NCBI GenBank assembly: GCA_964578905.1
Contig: CAZOER010000004.1
Location: 1-56,740, forward strand
Direction: 5' to 3'
DNA length: 56,740 nt
Source of the DNA: CAZVBV01 sp964578905
GTDB taxonomy: Bacteria > Patescibacteriota > Gracilibacteria > UBA4473
In this document: positions 24,787 through 33,009 of the stretch, in pieces
Position numbering within the stretch: the stretch's first letter is position 1
Layout: each line of letters opens with the position of its first letter
The notes under the pieces: generated by a model
What the model saw: only the letters and a program-made list of their open reading frames with translations
Database searches by the model: none
Told to the model about the DNA's origin: nothing
Translations under genes and position numbers: made by a program

Positions 24787-25839
24787 CTAGAAGTAATTGA
24801 ACGGATTTACCTTTCGTCCACGGATACGCAGTTCAAGGTGCAGGTGGATTCCTGTCGGTCCCCAAACCCGTCCACTATTCCCCATGAGTCCCACAAGTTG
24901 TCCTGTTTTTACTTCATCGCCAACGTCGAGCTTCCGCACGTTCATGTGGGCATAGAGCGTCTCAATTCCGTTCCCATGATCGATAATCACGTGTCGTCCA
25001 TATCCATAATTCCATCCATCCTGAGACTTAATAACCTCTCCCCCTGCCGCAGCATAGATCGGAGTGTTGAGTTTATTCGCAATATCAATCGCGTAGTGTC
25101 CACGATGGAACTTCTGTGTCAGCACTCCTTTGGTTGGTCGACGGATCCGAATCCCGATAGATTCCATTGGAGCGCCGGTGTTATCCACATCTTTTCCAGA
25201 GAAAGACGTTCGCTGAACAAAGACCTTCTTGGCATCGGGAAGAAATAGATCCTTTCCCACAGCGATAATATTGTCTTTCACACTTGGGTTGTAGGCATAT
25301 ATTTTAGAAAGCTCAATGTTGTGTGTTTTTGCGATTTCCCCCAGAGTATCGGACTGTTGGACGGTGTAATAGATTCCATCAGACGGTGGGATTTTTATCG
25401 ATTGGCCAACATGTAATGTCTGTTTTACGTTCAAATCATTTCCCCAGAGCAAGGTCGTTACTTTAATTCCAAATTTATGCGCAATTTTGGAAGGGTTGTC
25501 CCCGGACTTTACGGTGTAATTAATCGTTACATCCCGCTTTCGTGGTTGTACACGGAACACCAAGTTCCCGTTTTCATCCTCAACCAGTACTTCCCGCAGT
25601 CCGGCAGTCTTCACTCCTGCAAAGTTATCGAGAAACCCAACTTCAGAAATGGGAAAAGAAATTGATTTTTCCCCTAAAAATTCATCCCCAAAAAGCTCTT
25701 GTTCTTGTGAAAAATAAGGAGGACGAAAGCTCATAAGGAACATTACCAAAATCCCAAAGGCCACTGCTTGAAAAGCAAAGGGGGAGTGTAAAGCCCGACG
25801 AGAAGCATCGAGCACGGTAGTCCAAAGAATTTTTCCCAT
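24787..25839 (-). CDS. LysM-M23 peptidoglycan endopeptidase
   Basis: 350 residues. An N-terminal membrane anchor or signal (about 21-40) is followed by two LysM domains that bind peptidoglycan (about 105-155, starting INYTVKSGDNPSKIAHKFGI; and about 156-205, IYYTVQQSDTLGEIAKTHNI). A C-terminal LytM/M23 zinc peptidase follows, with zinc ligands in HRGHYAIDIAN and HLHLEL and the catalytic YAHMN. It would cut cross-bridges outside the membrane during wall growth or division. All metal ligands look intact, so it should be active and not a divisome activator of the EnvC kind. Confidence 0.95.
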   Translation of the reverse strand: MGKILWTTVLDASRRALHSPFAFQAVAFGILVMFLMSFRPPYFSQEQELFGDEFLGEKSISFPISEVGFLDNFAGVKTAGLREVLVEDENGNLVFRVQPRKRDVTINYTVKSGDNPSKIAHKFGIKVTTLLWGNDLNVKQTLHVGQSIKIPPSDGIYYTVQQSDTLGEIAKTHNIELSKIYAYNPSVKDNIIAVGKDLFLPDAKKVFVQRTSFSGKDVDNTGAPMESIGIRIRRPTKGVLTQKFHRGHYAIDIANKLNTPIYAAAGGEVIKSQDGWNYGYGRHVIIDHGNGIETLYAHMNVRKLDVGDEVKTGQLVGLMGNSGRVWGPTGIHLHLELRIRGRKVNPFNYF

Positions 25840-25859
25840 AAGTGAATCAATTCCGTCCG

Positions 25860-25887
25860 ATTCTAGACAGAATTAGTGCTCCGTCAA
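25860..25887 (-). promoter_or_regulatory. Promoter of the LysM-M23 gene
   Basis: Minus strand: TTGACG (25887-25882), 16-bp spacer, TAGAAT (25865-25860). The expected start leaves a leader of about 14 nt without a Shine-Dalgarno sequence. Confidence 0.65.
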
Positions 25888-25897
25888 TACGACAACG

Positions 25898-28213
25898 TTA
25901 TCTGGAGACTTCCAATAATTCTTCAATTCTCGTAACAGCCTCTGTTTCAACGGTAGCAATGGGGAAAGTTTCATTTTGAAGAACGATAGGTTCTTCTTCT
26001 CGTCCCTTGAATTCAAGAGATTCAATGGTTTGTTCATCTCGATTATAAATAAAACTTATAAAGAATCGGTCAACGAGTCGAGCCGCTGATACGCGGAAAT
26101 GAGACATCGCTGAATCCAAAATAAGGATATTCTCTCGACGAACCTCAATTCCATTGAGTACTAAGAGTTCCTGTAAGAATTTTCTTTCGAGAACGGCTTG
26201 GGGTGTTGTTTGAGGAATGAAGACAAGTTCTTCTCTTTTGTTTTCCGGTTCCTTCGTAACTTCCTCTTCAATTTGAAGGAGGAATGCCGACAAGAACCGA
26301 GAGTGGAAATTTTCTTTCGTCCGATCACCTACGGTAAGAATTGAGAAGAATTGTGTTTTGTAATCAAATGTTCCCGACAGTGGAAGCCCCTTCCATTCTC
26401 CGTCTCGGAAAGTGGTAATTCCCTTTTCACGATCAGTTGAGAAATAGATTGAGTCGTTCGGAACTCCGATTTCCTCAAGGAGATGGTACAGGTATTTTGC
26501 GTTTCGGAGTTGAGAAGAATCTTCCTCTTCTTCGTTTACCGCTTCTTGTTGTTTTTGTACTTTGTCGATTTTTCTTCCAATTAAATACTGCAATGCTTGC
26601 TCTTCTTTAATGAGCTGAATTTCTCGAGGAGTAAGCCCCGTATTTCCCAAGAGCACCAAAAAGGAAACGAGTTCCTGTTCTTGTTCCGTGAGTATTTGAG
26701 ATTCTTTGTTTTTGAGGAGTTCTTCAATCTCCAATTTTTGGTACAACTGAATCAATATTTGAGAAGCCTCAATTTTTGTTTGATCCTCCAAGAAGGACTC
26801 TAGGAAAGGCAGAACCAAATGAACAACTTCAATTTTGATTCCATTGAGATCGTTTCCGGCTTCATACATTTCGAGTTCCGTCTTCACGAGAAGAGAGAAA
26901 AGTCGAAAGGAATTCTCGTTATGCAAGGTCGGGTGTTGTTTGAGACAGTCCCCAACAAGTCTTCGAAGGTTGGTCACATCTTGAATGTTCTCCGTTAAGA
27001 AGGATTCTTGCTCGAGAATAGTTTTGATTTCATCGAGTGCTTTTCGTGATTTCTTGATAAACCCTCGTGTCATCAGGTTCTCAAAAGAAAAGAAAAGTTC
27101 ATTAATTTTTTCCATATCAGTTTTTTTCTCCAAAGAGGACCATGCTTTTGAGAAATTTTGAGCATCTTCTCCTAAATCACCTTTCATCCACGCATTGTGT
27201 GCCATGAAGAAAGTATTCCATTGATAGGAAAGCGTCGGGTTCTTTTGAATAAGTCTTCGCCAGTTCACACTTCTCATGATGGTTTTGAACTCAGTGAGTG
27301 AGCGTGTTCCGAGCGCTGTTTTCCTATTCCGAATAAACGAGTCTGTTTTTGTAAAAGGACGAATAAGGTTATCGAATTCACGTTGATCGTCTCGGGTCTT
27401 TGATAATCCGATAGCTACTCGATCTTGAAAAATTCCAACTCCCGTTATAAACCGCCCAACGAAATGAGTCTTTTGTACGGTGTGATCCCATATTTTTGGA
27501 GTGTACAAAGAAAAGTTTTTCATCTGCTCCTGCTGAGCATCCAATCGTTCAAGAGAAAAAAGAAGCTTTTCTTCCACAGAAGAGAGCTCTGTATCCAGAG
27601 AATCTCGAGTAAAGGGAGTCCATTTAAATTCTTCTTGAAGCGCTTCATACGAGAGTCCTACAATTTCAGACAAGAATGAATCGGAAACACTTACCTTTGT
27701 TTGAGCAGGGACAATGAACCGATAGTCTTTTCCCCAAGAGAGTACAACTTGGTGCCCCCATACATAGATTTCTGTTTGATGCGGACTTTCTGCAGTGTGA
27801 ATAAATACAGTTGATTCGGGTGCATGAATAATAAGATCGCCAATCTTCAGTTGCCCCTCAGAGAGAGTTTCTTGTTCTGTTGAGAGTGTGGCAGCTTTTC
27901 TCCTATCGGGATGAAGGAAGAGAGAGCTATAAAAAACATCTCCCGATGTCATGTCTCGTTTCCCTTCTGTGAAATCAAGTTGTGTTTGAGGGAAGACAAT
28001 CAAGAACTCTCCCATTGTTGAGAGAATCTCTTTTCCTTTCTCATTTCGCCCAATCTCGATCCCCTCTGAGAGCTCTATAGCTTGATCAAATGGATTTGTT
28101 CCTTGAGAAAACAAAAAGAATTTTGTGTTCTCAGACACCAATATTGCCCCGAAGACCAAGAAAGCCATTCCTGCGGCAATGAGATATTGTGTAAATCTTT
28201 TTAGTGTCACCAT
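25898..28213 (-). CDS. Large membrane-anchored extracytoplasmic protein (771 aa), unrecognised
   Basis: One N-terminal membrane helix (about 8-27, YLIAAGMAFLVFGAILVSE) anchors a long, mainly helical body. Residues about 40-200 are beta-rich with a FecR-like flavour (GQLKIGDLIIHAPESTVFIHT, VWGHQVVLSW, FIVPAQTKVSVSD); this is only a resemblance. The middle is helical, TPR-like in texture. The C-terminus (about 620-771) is again beta-rich and ends near LVDRFFISFIYNRDEQT. The gene precedes the LysM-M23 gene on the same strand with a 58-nt gap that holds that gene's own promoter. The promoter/start block TATAATTAGGAGATGG is identical to that at 51861. Confidence 0.85.
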   Translation of the reverse strand: MVTLKRFTQYLIAAGMAFLVFGAILVSENTKFFLFSQGTNPFDQAIELSEGIEIGRNEKGKEILSTMGEFLIVFPQTQLDFTEGKRDMTSGDVFYSSLFLHPDRRKAATLSTEQETLSEGQLKIGDLIIHAPESTVFIHTAESPHQTEIYVWGHQVVLSWGKDYRFIVPAQTKVSVSDSFLSEIVGLSYEALQEEFKWTPFTRDSLDTELSSVEEKLLFSLERLDAQQEQMKNFSLYTPKIWDHTVQKTHFVGRFITGVGIFQDRVAIGLSKTRDDQREFDNLIRPFTKTDSFIRNRKTALGTRSLTEFKTIMRSVNWRRLIQKNPTLSYQWNTFFMAHNAWMKGDLGEDAQNFSKAWSSLEKKTDMEKINELFFSFENLMTRGFIKKSRKALDEIKTILEQESFLTENIQDVTNLRRLVGDCLKQHPTLHNENSFRLFSLLVKTELEMYEAGNDLNGIKIEVVHLVLPFLESFLEDQTKIEASQILIQLYQKLEIEELLKNKESQILTEQEQELVSFLVLLGNTGLTPREIQLIKEEQALQYLIGRKIDKVQKQQEAVNEEEEDSSQLRNAKYLYHLLEEIGVPNDSIYFSTDREKGITTFRDGEWKGLPLSGTFDYKTQFFSILTVGDRTKENFHSRFLSAFLLQIEEEVTKEPENKREELVFIPQTTPQAVLERKFLQELLVLNGIEVRRENILILDSAMSHFRVSAARLVDRFFISFIYNRDEQTIESLEFKGREEEPIVLQNETFPIATVETEAVTRIEELLEVSR

Positions 28214-28219
28214 CTCCTA

Positions 28220-28248
28220 ATTATATCACTTATCCCGCTTTATTGCAA
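28220..28248 (-). promoter_or_regulatory. Strong leaderless promoter of the 771-residue protein gene
   Basis: Minus strand: TTGCAA (28248-28243), 17-bp spacer, TATAAT (28225-28220), then TAGGAG and the ATG at 28213. The GGAG is only 0-1 nt from the ATG, too near to act as a ribosome-binding site. Confidence 0.75.
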
Positions 28249-28259
28249 GCATAAGATGC

Positions 28260-28285
28260 AGTTTATAGTTTACAGTTTACAGTTT
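28260..28285. repeat. Short tandem repeat of AGTTTAC
   Basis: AGTTTAT, AGTTTAC, AGTTTAC and AGTTT follow each other without spacing (3.7 units of 7 bp). They lie in the 212-bp divergent gap between the 771-residue gene and the RmlA-GT2 gene. Downstream in the gap is a GGCTT-GAAT-AAGCC hairpin (about 28318-28331). Possibly a protein-binding array or simple replication slippage. Confidence 0.6.
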
Positions 28286-28388
28286 CCGGTTTCGTGGTTT
28301 GAAATCTTTAGAAAAAGGCTTGAATAAGCCCTTTACTGTTAGCTATTAACGGTTGACTGTTTGCTTTTTTGCCAATATCGAAAAAACA

Positions 28389-28417
28389 TTTTGCTTTTTT
28401 AAAAAAAATGGCACAAT
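28389..28417 (+). promoter_or_regulatory. Possible promoter of the RmlA-GT2 gene
   Basis: TTTTGC (28389-28394), 17-bp spacer, CACAAT (28412-28417), ending 8 nt before ATG 28426. This supports 28426 over the two upstream ATGs, because the box overlaps the intervening sequence. Confidence 0.45.
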
Positions 28418-28425
28418 ACCCGCCG

Positions 28426-30225
28426 ATGAAGGGTGTTATATTAGCAGGCGGTACCGGATCAAGACTTTTTCCCAGCACAAAAGTAACGAATAAACATTTG
28501 TTGCCGATCTTTAATAAACCGATGGTGCAGTATCCAATTGATACGCTCAAGCGGTCAGGGATTCGAGAGATACTTATTGTGACAGGAGCAGAACATGCGG
28601 GAGACTTCATGGCATTACTTGGATCAGGAATGGATTTCGGGGTGCAGTTCACCTACAAAGTTCAAGATGGATCAGGAGGAATCGCACAAGCCTTGAGTTT
28701 GGCGGAGAACTTTGCCAATGGAGAATCGATTGCGGTGGTGTTATCCGATAATATTTTCGAAGAAGATTTCGCAAAAGATGTAGAATGCTTTGAAGAAGGA
28801 GCGAAGATTTTTGTGAAGAGAGTTGAGAATGCGTCTCGATTTGGAGTTGTAGAAATGGATGAAGAAGGAATTGTGAAATTTATTGATGAGAAGCCTGCTA
28901 TTCCAAAATCAAACTTTGCACAAACTGGATTTTATCTCTACGACGCAGAGGTTTTTAATTTGATTCGAAACCTCGAACCTTCAAAAAGAGGAGAACTTGA
29001 AATTACAGATGTGAATAATTTGTACATTAAAAAGGGAACCCTTCGCGCTTCAGAAATTTCTGGAATGTGGGTGGATGCAGGAACGCACGAGTCATTGCTT
29101 GAGGCAAGTATCTTGGCACAAGAAGCCTTTGATCCAGAGCGAGTTGCGAAACGAAGACCAGACCTTGTTGATCGAAAACTTTCAGACCATATGGCGAAAG
29201 TGACGGTCGGAGTGTTGACGCATAATTCAGAGAAATATCTCGAACCTTGTCTCACATCACTCATCGGACAAGATTATGAAAACATCGAAATTGTTGTCTT
29301 TGACAATGCTTCCACGGATCATACAGTTGATATCATGGCGGAGAAATTCCCCGAGATTCGACTTATTGAATCAGCAGAAAATCTTGGATTTGCACGAAGT
29401 CATAATGACATCTTGAAAAATACAGACTCTGATTTTTACGCGTGTGTGAACATCGATATGATTTTTGAACCCAACTTCCTTTCTGAACTTATTAAGTCAA
29501 TTGACCAAAAGCCAGTTTATGGATCGGCCGGAGGAAAGATTAAGCGATGGGACTATGATGCTTTTGCAAAGAGCCTAAAAGGAACTCGTGAAATGGGAAA
29601 AACAAACTTTGTAGATTCTGCGGGAATTCGGATTCTCAAATCTCACCGGTTCGAGGATGTCGGACAAGGAGAGGTGGATTACGGACAATTCGATGAAGCA
29701 AAGGAACTCTTTGGAGTCTCTGGAGCGGCGGTTTTGTATCGAAAAAAAGCATTGGAAGATACAGCGTTTATCAATGAAGAAGGCAACAAAGAATACTTCG
29801 ATGAGTCTATGTTTATGTACAAAGAAGACATCGATTTAGCATACCGATTGCAATGGGCGGGATGGAAGGCACACTTCTCTCCGCACGCGACGGCGTATCA
29901 TGATCGAACAGTACACGCGATTGGACGAAAGGCGTGGAATTTAATTCGAAACAGATCAAAGAAACCACGAGCCGTGAACCGATTGTCTTATCTCAATCAC
30001 CAGATTTTGCTTCAAAAAAACTTTTCAGAAGATTTCTCTCGAACCATTCGTGGAGCGACATTCCTCTACAACATGAAGGTGTTTTTCTACCTTCTTATCT
30101 TCGAAACGGAATTATTATCAGAATGGTGGAAGGTATTCCGAATGCGTTCAGAAATTTCTGCACGAAAACGAGCCATGCCACGACGAGTGAGCAAAGCGGA
30201 AATCGAAAAGTTCATGGAGAGCTAG
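28426..30225 (+). CDS. Fusion of sugar-1-phosphate nucleotidylyltransferase (RmlA-like) and GT2 glycosyltransferase
   Basis: 599 residues from ATG 28426 (MKGVILAGGTGSRLFP, the canonical family start; upstream in-frame ATGs at 28369 and 28408 are less likely). Residues 1-245 are an RmlA-type glucose-1-phosphate thymidylyltransferase (GGTGSR loop, LLPIFNKPMVQYPI, VLSDNIFEED, VDAGTHESLLEA). Residues 256-520 are a GT2 transferase (KVTVGVLTHNSEKYL, VVFDNASTDHT, NLGFARSHND, ACVNIDMIFEP, DESMFMYKEDIDLAYR), like rhamnosyltransferases. The tail is basic. One chain would make the activated sugar and carry a transferase, probably for a rhamnose-type surface glycan. It overlaps the aminotransferase gene tail-to-tail. 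Confidence 0.92.
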   Translation: MKGVILAGGTGSRLFPSTKVTNKHLLPIFNKPMVQYPIDTLKRSGIREILIVTGAEHAGDFMALLGSGMDFGVQFTYKVQDGSGGIAQALSLAENFANGESIAVVLSDNIFEEDFAKDVECFEEGAKIFVKRVENASRFGVVEMDEEGIVKFIDEKPAIPKSNFAQTGFYLYDAEVFNLIRNLEPSKRGELEITDVNNLYIKKGTLRASEISGMWVDAGTHESLLEASILAQEAFDPERVAKRRPDLVDRKLSDHMAKVTVGVLTHNSEKYLEPCLTSLIGQDYENIEIVVFDNASTDHTVDIMAEKFPEIRLIESAENLGFARSHNDILKNTDSDFYACVNIDMIFEPNFLSELIKSIDQKPVYGSAGGKIKRWDYDAFAKSLKGTREMGKTNFVDSAGIRILKSHRFEDVGQGEVDYGQFDEAKELFGVSGAAVLYRKKALEDTAFINEEGNKEYFDESMFMYKEDIDLAYRLQWAGWKAHFSPHATAYHDRTVHAIGRKAWNLIRNRSKKPRAVNRLSYLNHQILLQKNFSEDFSRTIRGATFLYNMKVFFYLLIFETELLSEWWKVFRMRSEISARKRAMPRRVSKAEIEKFMES

Positions 30226-30896
30226 AACGCTTCTCGTAATTTCTGCACTATTTCAAAATTCCCTCCTTCCCACGCCCCCCACTTCCGCACGGGGATGATT
30301 TCTTTTGTGGTATTCGTGAGGAATATCGCATCGGCTTTCATTAATTCTTCTCGCGAGATATCTCGTTCTTCGAATGGAATATTATTTTCTCCGATTAACT
30401 GAATCACTTTCTCTCGCGTCACCCCGAGAAGAATATTGTTCTTTGGGGTCACAATAGTTCCTGCAATCACCGCAAACACATTGGAGATATTTCCCTCTCG
30501 CAAGAACCCTTCTTCACTAAAAAATAGTGTCTCAAAGTTTTCCCCTTGTGCGTTCAGAACCTCCTCGTACATTTGCGTTTCGTACTTTGCTCGTGGGAAC
30601 GGACGTTCGAATACACGATCACAAACCTCCACGCCTTCACTATAAATGAGAGGATCAACTGATGGGAGTGGAAGAATCTGCACGGTGAATTTCTCCGCGG
30701 TGAGATGGACTCGCACTTTTGATTCGGTCGGCAAATATCCGATCTCTCGCAAAATATCTGCCTGCGAATGGCGAGGTTCAATTCCCAGTAATTCCGCAGA
30801 ACGAAACAGTCGCTCCAGATGTTCGTCCAACGCAAAAACCTTGCCCCCGTAGGTGCGCATTGTTTCAAAGACAGCGTTTGGAATCAGCGTGTTCAC
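30222..30896 (-). CDS. Class IV PLP aminotransferase / aminodeoxychorismate-lyase-like
   Basis: 224 residues from GTG 30896. Fold-type IV PLP enzymes include branched-chain aminotransferases, D-amino-acid aminotransferase and PabC. Visible signatures are FETMRTYGGKVFALDEHLERLFRSA, the catalytic-lysine region RAKYETQMYEEV, and GFLREGNISNVFAV...TPKNNILLGVTREKVI. The usual first ~25 residues are missing, so the protein is short. A longer in-frame start at 31043 was rejected because that Lys-rich extension is only the other reading frame of the rplY acidic tail. The GTG is 7 nt after the rplY stop, implying coupling. Which reaction it performs is not resolved. Confidence 0.85.
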   Translation of the reverse strand: MNTLIPNAVFETMRTYGGKVFALDEHLERLFRSAELLGIEPRHSQADILREIGYLPTESKVRVHLTAEKFTVQILPLPSVDPLIYSEGVEVCDRVFERPFPRAKYETQMYEEVLNAQGENFETLFFSEEGFLREGNISNVFAVIAGTIVTPKNNILLGVTREKVIQLIGENNIPFEERDISREELMKADAIFLTNTTKEIIPVRKWGAWEGGNFEIVQKLREAF

Positions 30897-30903
30897 ACAA
30901 CTA

Positions 30904-31644
30904 TTATTCCTTTTTTTCGCCTTCTTCGCTACCTCCTTCTTCTTTCTTTTCGCCTTCTTCACCAGCTTCACCTTCAGCGCTTTCTTCGCCCTCAGCGCCT
31001 TCTGCACCTTCCTCGCCTTCTTCACCTTCAGCAAGAGCGGCATCAGCAGCAGCGTTTTCAGCTTCTTCTTGTTCAGCAGTCTTTGGTGCGATTACAGAGC
31101 AGAGCAATGTTGTTTCGTCTTGTGGAAGTTCAAATTGTTCTCGGTCGATAACCAAGTCAGCAAGAGAAAGACTTCCTCCGACTTCTGTAATAGTAGCAAT
31201 ATCTACATCCAATGAGTGTGGAATGTCTGATGGTAAACATCGAACCTCTACAGTATCGGTATCTTTCATGAAGATTCCACCGTGGTCTTTAACCGCTGGA
31301 GACTCGTTGATGTAATTAAGAGGCACACTTACTGTTGTTTTTTCTTTCAAGTTCACTGCGAAGAAGTCCACGTGGTAGATTTCATTCGTTACTGGGTGCA
31401 AGAGCAATTCTTGTACCAATACTTTCACTTTCTTTCCGTCTATATCCAAATCGATCAATGCAGAAGTTCCTGCCTTTCGGTAGGTTCGCAAAATATCTGA
31501 CCCGTCCATAGAAATAGTCACGGGATCGGTTCCATGTCCGTACATAACCGCTGGTACTCGACCTGCATCTCGTGTGTCACGAGCTGAGTGTTTGCCAGAG
31601 CAATCTCTCTTTTGAGCCGATAGTGGGTATGTTTCTTGGTTCAT
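30904..31644 (-). CDS. rplY: 50S ribosomal protein bL25 (CTC type) with long acidic tail
   Basis: About 246 residues from ATG 31644 (a TTG at 31659 in frame is less likely). The N-terminal domain binds 5S rRNA (SAQKRD...RVPAVMYGHGTD); the CTC-type C-terminal beta domain follows (KTTVSVPLNYINESPAVKDHGG, VEVRCLPSDIPHSLDVDI). The last ~55 residues are almost only Glu, Gly, Ala and Lys (GEEGEEGAEGAEG and similar), a low-complexity tail much longer than usual. It has its own good promoter. The aminotransferase gene follows immediately. Confidence 0.93.
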   Translation of the reverse strand: MNQETYPLSAQKRDCSGKHSARDTRDAGRVPAVMYGHGTDPVTISMDGSDILRTYRKAGTSALIDLDIDGKKVKVLVQELLLHPVTNEIYHVDFFAVNLKEKTTVSVPLNYINESPAVKDHGGIFMKDTDTVEVRCLPSDIPHSLDVDIATITEVGGSLSLADLVIDREQFELPQDETTLLCSVIAPKTAEQEEAENAAADAALAEGEEGEEGAEGAEGEESAEGEAGEEGEKKEEGGSEEGEKKE

Positions 31645-31668
31645 AGTACGTCCATTCAAAGCTGGGCG

Positions 31669-31696
31669 ATTGTATTTCCAAAGCCAAAATTGTCAA
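31669..31696 (-). promoter_or_regulatory. Promoter of rplY
   Basis: Minus strand: TTGACA (31696-31691), 16-bp spacer, TACAAT (31674-31669), near-perfect consensus. Predicted leader is about 18 nt. Confidence 0.8.
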
Positions 31697-31708
31697 ATCA
31701 AAGTTATT

Positions 31709-32590
31709 CTAGAAAAACACTCTCATAATGTCGTTCCACGTAATCACAACCAAGAGTCCCATCAAGAGAATAAATCCTGCCATGTGAATCGCGTTTTCCC
31801 ATGACTCAGGTGGTTTACGGAACGTCACCAATTCCACAATCTGGAAGAGGAATCGTCCACCATCCAGTGCTGGAATCGGGAGGAGGTTAATCACTCCGAG
31901 TGAGATAGAGAGCAGAGCGAAGAGCTTAAGCAAGGCAAGGAGTCCAAGTGGCACGATCTTGTGTGTGATTTCAGCGATTCCAACGGGGCCAGCTAAGCCT
32001 TCGGGGATGCGTCGTTCTTTAATAATTTCAACAGGAATTTCTCCAAGTTTTTGTACGACTGCCACAGAAATTCGGTAGGTTTCTGTTGTGGCAAAAAGGA
32101 GAGACTGAGGGAACGGTTTCTGAATCGGGACAATTTCCAACAATTCTCGTTTGCCGTCTTCATTTACTTCTTCGCTCAAGACAAGGAGTCCCGCGGCTTC
32201 CGCTCGTTCTACATCAGCATCAGTTATTAAAATGGGATTTGTTCCTGCTGTAAAAAGCACCGTGAGCGCGAGAATCGCCATGACAAAATTCATAAACACT
32301 CCTGCCAAGGTAATCATCATTCTCCGCCAGAGTTTGGCTTTGCTAAAACTTCTCGGATCGTCAGATTTATCTTCTTCTCCGAGCATCTTCACGTATCCCC
32401 CAAAAGGAACTGCACGGAGACTGTATTGTGTTTCTCCCTTTTGTTTTTTCCACAAAAGTTTCCCCATTCCGAGTGAAAACTCTTCAACTTTCACTCCTGA
32501 TTTCTTGGCAGCGGTAAAGTGTCCATATTCGTGCACCAAAATAAGCGCTGAGAAGATAACGAGGAAAGCGATAAGTGAGAGAATAATCAT
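31709..32590 (-). CDS. rseP: RseP-like site-2 intramembrane protease (M50), short form
   Basis: 293-residue zinc protease. HEYGH is at 20-24 in the first membrane helix. The second metal site LLPIPALDGGRF is near 238-249, and the FGGYVKMLGEE beta-hairpin is present. In most RseP proteins one or two PDZ domains sit between the second and third helices; here that stretch (about 115-185) is short and has no clear PDZ signature. It probably cleaves membrane-bound regulators or leftover signal peptides. It begins 12 nt after yidD and is likely co-transcribed with it. Confidence 0.93.
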   Translation of the reverse strand: MIILSLIAFLVIFSALILVHEYGHFTAAKKSGVKVEEFSLGMGKLLWKKQKGETQYSLRAVPFGGYVKMLGEEDKSDDPRSFSKAKLWRRMMITLAGVFMNFVMAILALTVLFTAGTNPILITDADVERAEAAGLLVLSEEVNEDGKRELLEIVPIQKPFPQSLLFATTETYRISVAVVQKLGEIPVEIIKERRIPEGLAGPVGIAEITHKIVPLGLLALLKLFALLSISLGVINLLPIPALDGGRFLFQIVELVTFRKPPESWENAIHMAGFILLMGLLVVITWNDIMRVFF

Positions 32591-32602
32591 GTCGCGAGGA
32601 CT

Positions 32603-32884
32603 TTAGTTTTTCTTTCCAGGAAAATCAACTCCACCGTGATTCCATGGATTACAACGGAGAAGTCGCCACGCGATACGAGGGACACCACAGATGAATCCGT
32701 ATTTTTCCAATGCCAAAATTCCATACGCAGAACACGACGGATAAAATCGACACCCACGAAATCCATGTGTGTCGCCAGGGCCTTGTTGTAATGGTGAGAG
32801 TGTTTTTTGGTACAGTTTAATAAGTAGGATACCGCCTTTGGCGAGTATTTTGTCAGGAAAGGTAAGGATTTTTATGATTTTCAT
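32603..32884 (-). CDS. yidD: Membrane protein insertion efficiency factor YidD
   Basis: 93 residues with the diagnostic C-rich core GFRGCRFYPSCSAYGILALEKYG and RIAWRLLRCNPWNHGG. YidD is a small peripheral membrane protein that helps YidC-dependent insertion. The family signature is complete. An extra ~15 residues (GDTHGFRG insert and a long amphipathic N-terminus) are tolerated. It is the first gene of a short minus-strand operon with rseP. yidC itself is not in the window. Confidence 0.95.
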   Translation of the reverse strand: MKIIKILTFPDKILAKGGILLIKLYQKTLSPLQQGPGDTHGFRGCRFYPSCSAYGILALEKYGFICGVPRIAWRLLRCNPWNHGGVDFPGKKN

Positions 32885-32893
32885 TTTCTTTTT

Positions 32894-33003
32894 TTGTCAT
32901 TCCGAATTTATTTCGGAATCAAACCTTAGGTTTCTGCACTCGCTTTGCTCAAACACGTAATAACTTCGAGACGATTGATCCTGAAACAAGTTCAGGATGA
33001 CAA
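32894..33003. repeat. TTGTCAT-type palindromic element, copy 2
   Basis: 110 bp. The left end TTGTCATTCCGAA and right end TTCAGGATGACAA are inverted copies with 2 mismatches in 13. The left part contains ATTCCGAAtttatTTCGGAAT, and the right part CCTGAAacaagTTCAGG. It fills the gap between yidD and ruvA. Confidence 0.78.
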
Positions 33004-33009
33004 AAGGGA

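Noticed and set aside
30897..31043. Lys-rich 49-residue N-terminus of the aminotransferase
   Set aside because: It is another reading frame of the rplY acidic tail; the family-like sequence begins only after the rplY stop.
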